Origin: Sphingomonadaceae bacterium
Lineage (GTDB): Bacteria; Pseudomonadota; Alphaproteobacteria; Sphingomonadales; Sphingomonadaceae
Reading direction: 5' to 3'
NCBI GenBank assembly: GCA_013821585.1
Contig: JACDGO010000155.1
Span: forward strand, 1-5,668
Length of the DNA stretch: 5,668 bases
Part shown: positions 5,408-5,668 of the stretch, piece after piece
Layout: every line of letters starts with the position of its first letter
How positions within the stretch are numbered: position 1 is the first letter of the stretch
The notes under the pieces: model-generated
What the model saw: only the letters and a program-made list of their open reading frames with translations
What the model was told of the DNA's origin: nothing
Database searches by the model: none
Translations under genes and position numbers: made by a program

Positions 5408-5414
5408 AAAGGAG
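5408..5414 (+). promoter_or_regulatory. Shine-Dalgarno sequence fixing the GTG start at 5422
   Basis: AAAGGAG is the strongest ribosome binding site in the window and sits 7 bases before GTG 5422, directly ahead of a signal-peptide sequence. It makes this non-ATG start convincing. Confidence 0.75.
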
Positions 5415-5421
5415 AAATATA

Positions 5422-5668
5422 GTGACGACGAGAGTCCGTATCTTGGCTGCCGTGGCGGCTATCTCTCTAGGCGGGCCGGCTATCGCGCAGATGGGCGGCG
5501 GAGGCATGCTGGCCGGCGCGCAATCGGGCGAAGGGAGCAGCACCATTGGCTACGACCCGAACAGGATGTCGGCAGGCGAGCAAAAGAGCTGGACCGCTTG
5601 CCAGGCCATGCCGGGCGAGGTCATGGCGAAGGACAAGAAATGCCTGCGACTGCAACGCAAGGCCGATC
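5422..5668 (+). CDS. Secreted small protein, N-terminal part (hypothetical)
   Basis: The frame opens at GTG 5422 and is still open at the window edge, giving 82 residues of a longer protein. Residues 1-22 form a Sec signal peptide (TRVRILAAVAAISLGGPAIA) with an Ala-Ile-Ala cleavage site before Gln23. A Gly-rich, flexible stretch follows (MGGGGMLAGAQSGEGSS), then YDPNRMSAGEQKSWTACQAMPGEVMAKDKKC, with Cys at 60 and 74 that could form a disulfide. The pattern Y-D-x-x-x-M-S-x-x-E-Q-x-x-W-x-x-C-Q-x-M-x-x-x-x-M-x-K-x-x-x-C resembles small periplasmic sphingomonad proteins I recall, none with a known function. It is divergent from the M23 peptidase gene and shares its 264-bp upstream region, which carries two TTCGTCGAA palindromes. 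The missing C-terminus leaves size and role open. Confidence 0.8.
   Translation, partial: MTTRVRILAAVAAISLGGPAIAQMGGGGMLAGAQSGEGSSTIGYDPNRMSAGEQKSWTACQAMPGEVMAKDKKCLRLQRKAD

Noticed and set aside
5158..5409. N-terminal extension of the M23 protein to ATG 5409
   Set aside because: The added 84 residues do not look like a protein N-terminus, carry no signal or domain, and would cover the CtrA-like site and the twin palindromes.
1..5668. CRISPR array, insertion sequence, integrase or toxin-antitoxin pair
   Set aside because: I looked for regularly spaced repeats, transposase or recombinase motifs and paired small genes on both strands and found none that could be supported.

Overview
The window reads as chromosomal DNA of a GC-rich alphaproteobacterium, most likely a sphingomonad (Sphingomonadaceae or a close relative). 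The reasons are the [12 protein letters not shown] form of the Ppx/GppA phosphatase, the ppx-rlmE pair, a membrane-anchored M23 peptidase with a sphingomonad-like N-terminus, and several small secreted or hypothetical proteins of types I associate with that group. The assignment rests on remembered families, not on a search.

Left part (1-1726). This is a patchwork of short genes on both strands: the 3' end of a charged coiled-coil protein (1-270, +); a 70-residue DUF6961-like protein (237-449, -); a very small one-helix membrane protein (448-597, +); a small secreted protein with two Cys-x9-Cys repeats (642-824, +); a hairpin that may terminate both strands (841-871); a secreted His/Arg/Thr-rich protein (888-1157, -); and a hypothetical protein (1154-1672, -) without a convincing start. 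By eye this part is less GC-rich than the right part and looks like accessory or fast-evolving DNA, but I see no integrase, transposase or repeat that would prove a mobile element.

Middle (1801-1958). A tRNA-Gln(CUG) lies on the minus strand behind a good sigma70-type promoter. It has two oddities: discriminator base U73 and a C27-U43 mismatch. A divergent promoter at 1930-1958 fits the ppx operon.

Right part (1998-5668). ppx (exopolyphosphatase/pppGpp phosphatase family) and rlmE (23S rRNA 2'-O-methyltransferase) form a tight + strand operon in which the ppx stop codon is part of the rlmE Shine-Dalgarno sequence. The 3' end of rlmE overlaps that of a minus-strand M23 peptidase gene by 12 bp. 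The 264-bp gap upstream of the peptidase (5158-5421) is a divergent control region with a CtrA-like TTAA-N7-CTAA site and two TTCGTCGAA inverted repeats exactly 21 bp apart. It is followed by the start of another secreted protein (GTG at 5422) that runs off the window.

The core genes belong to known families: stress phosphate metabolism, ribosome maturation and peptidoglycan remodelling. I found no clear new multi-gene system. The points most worth a second look are the variant tRNA-Gln, the paired palindromes upstream of 5422, the CtrA-like site, and the overlapping small genes near 448.
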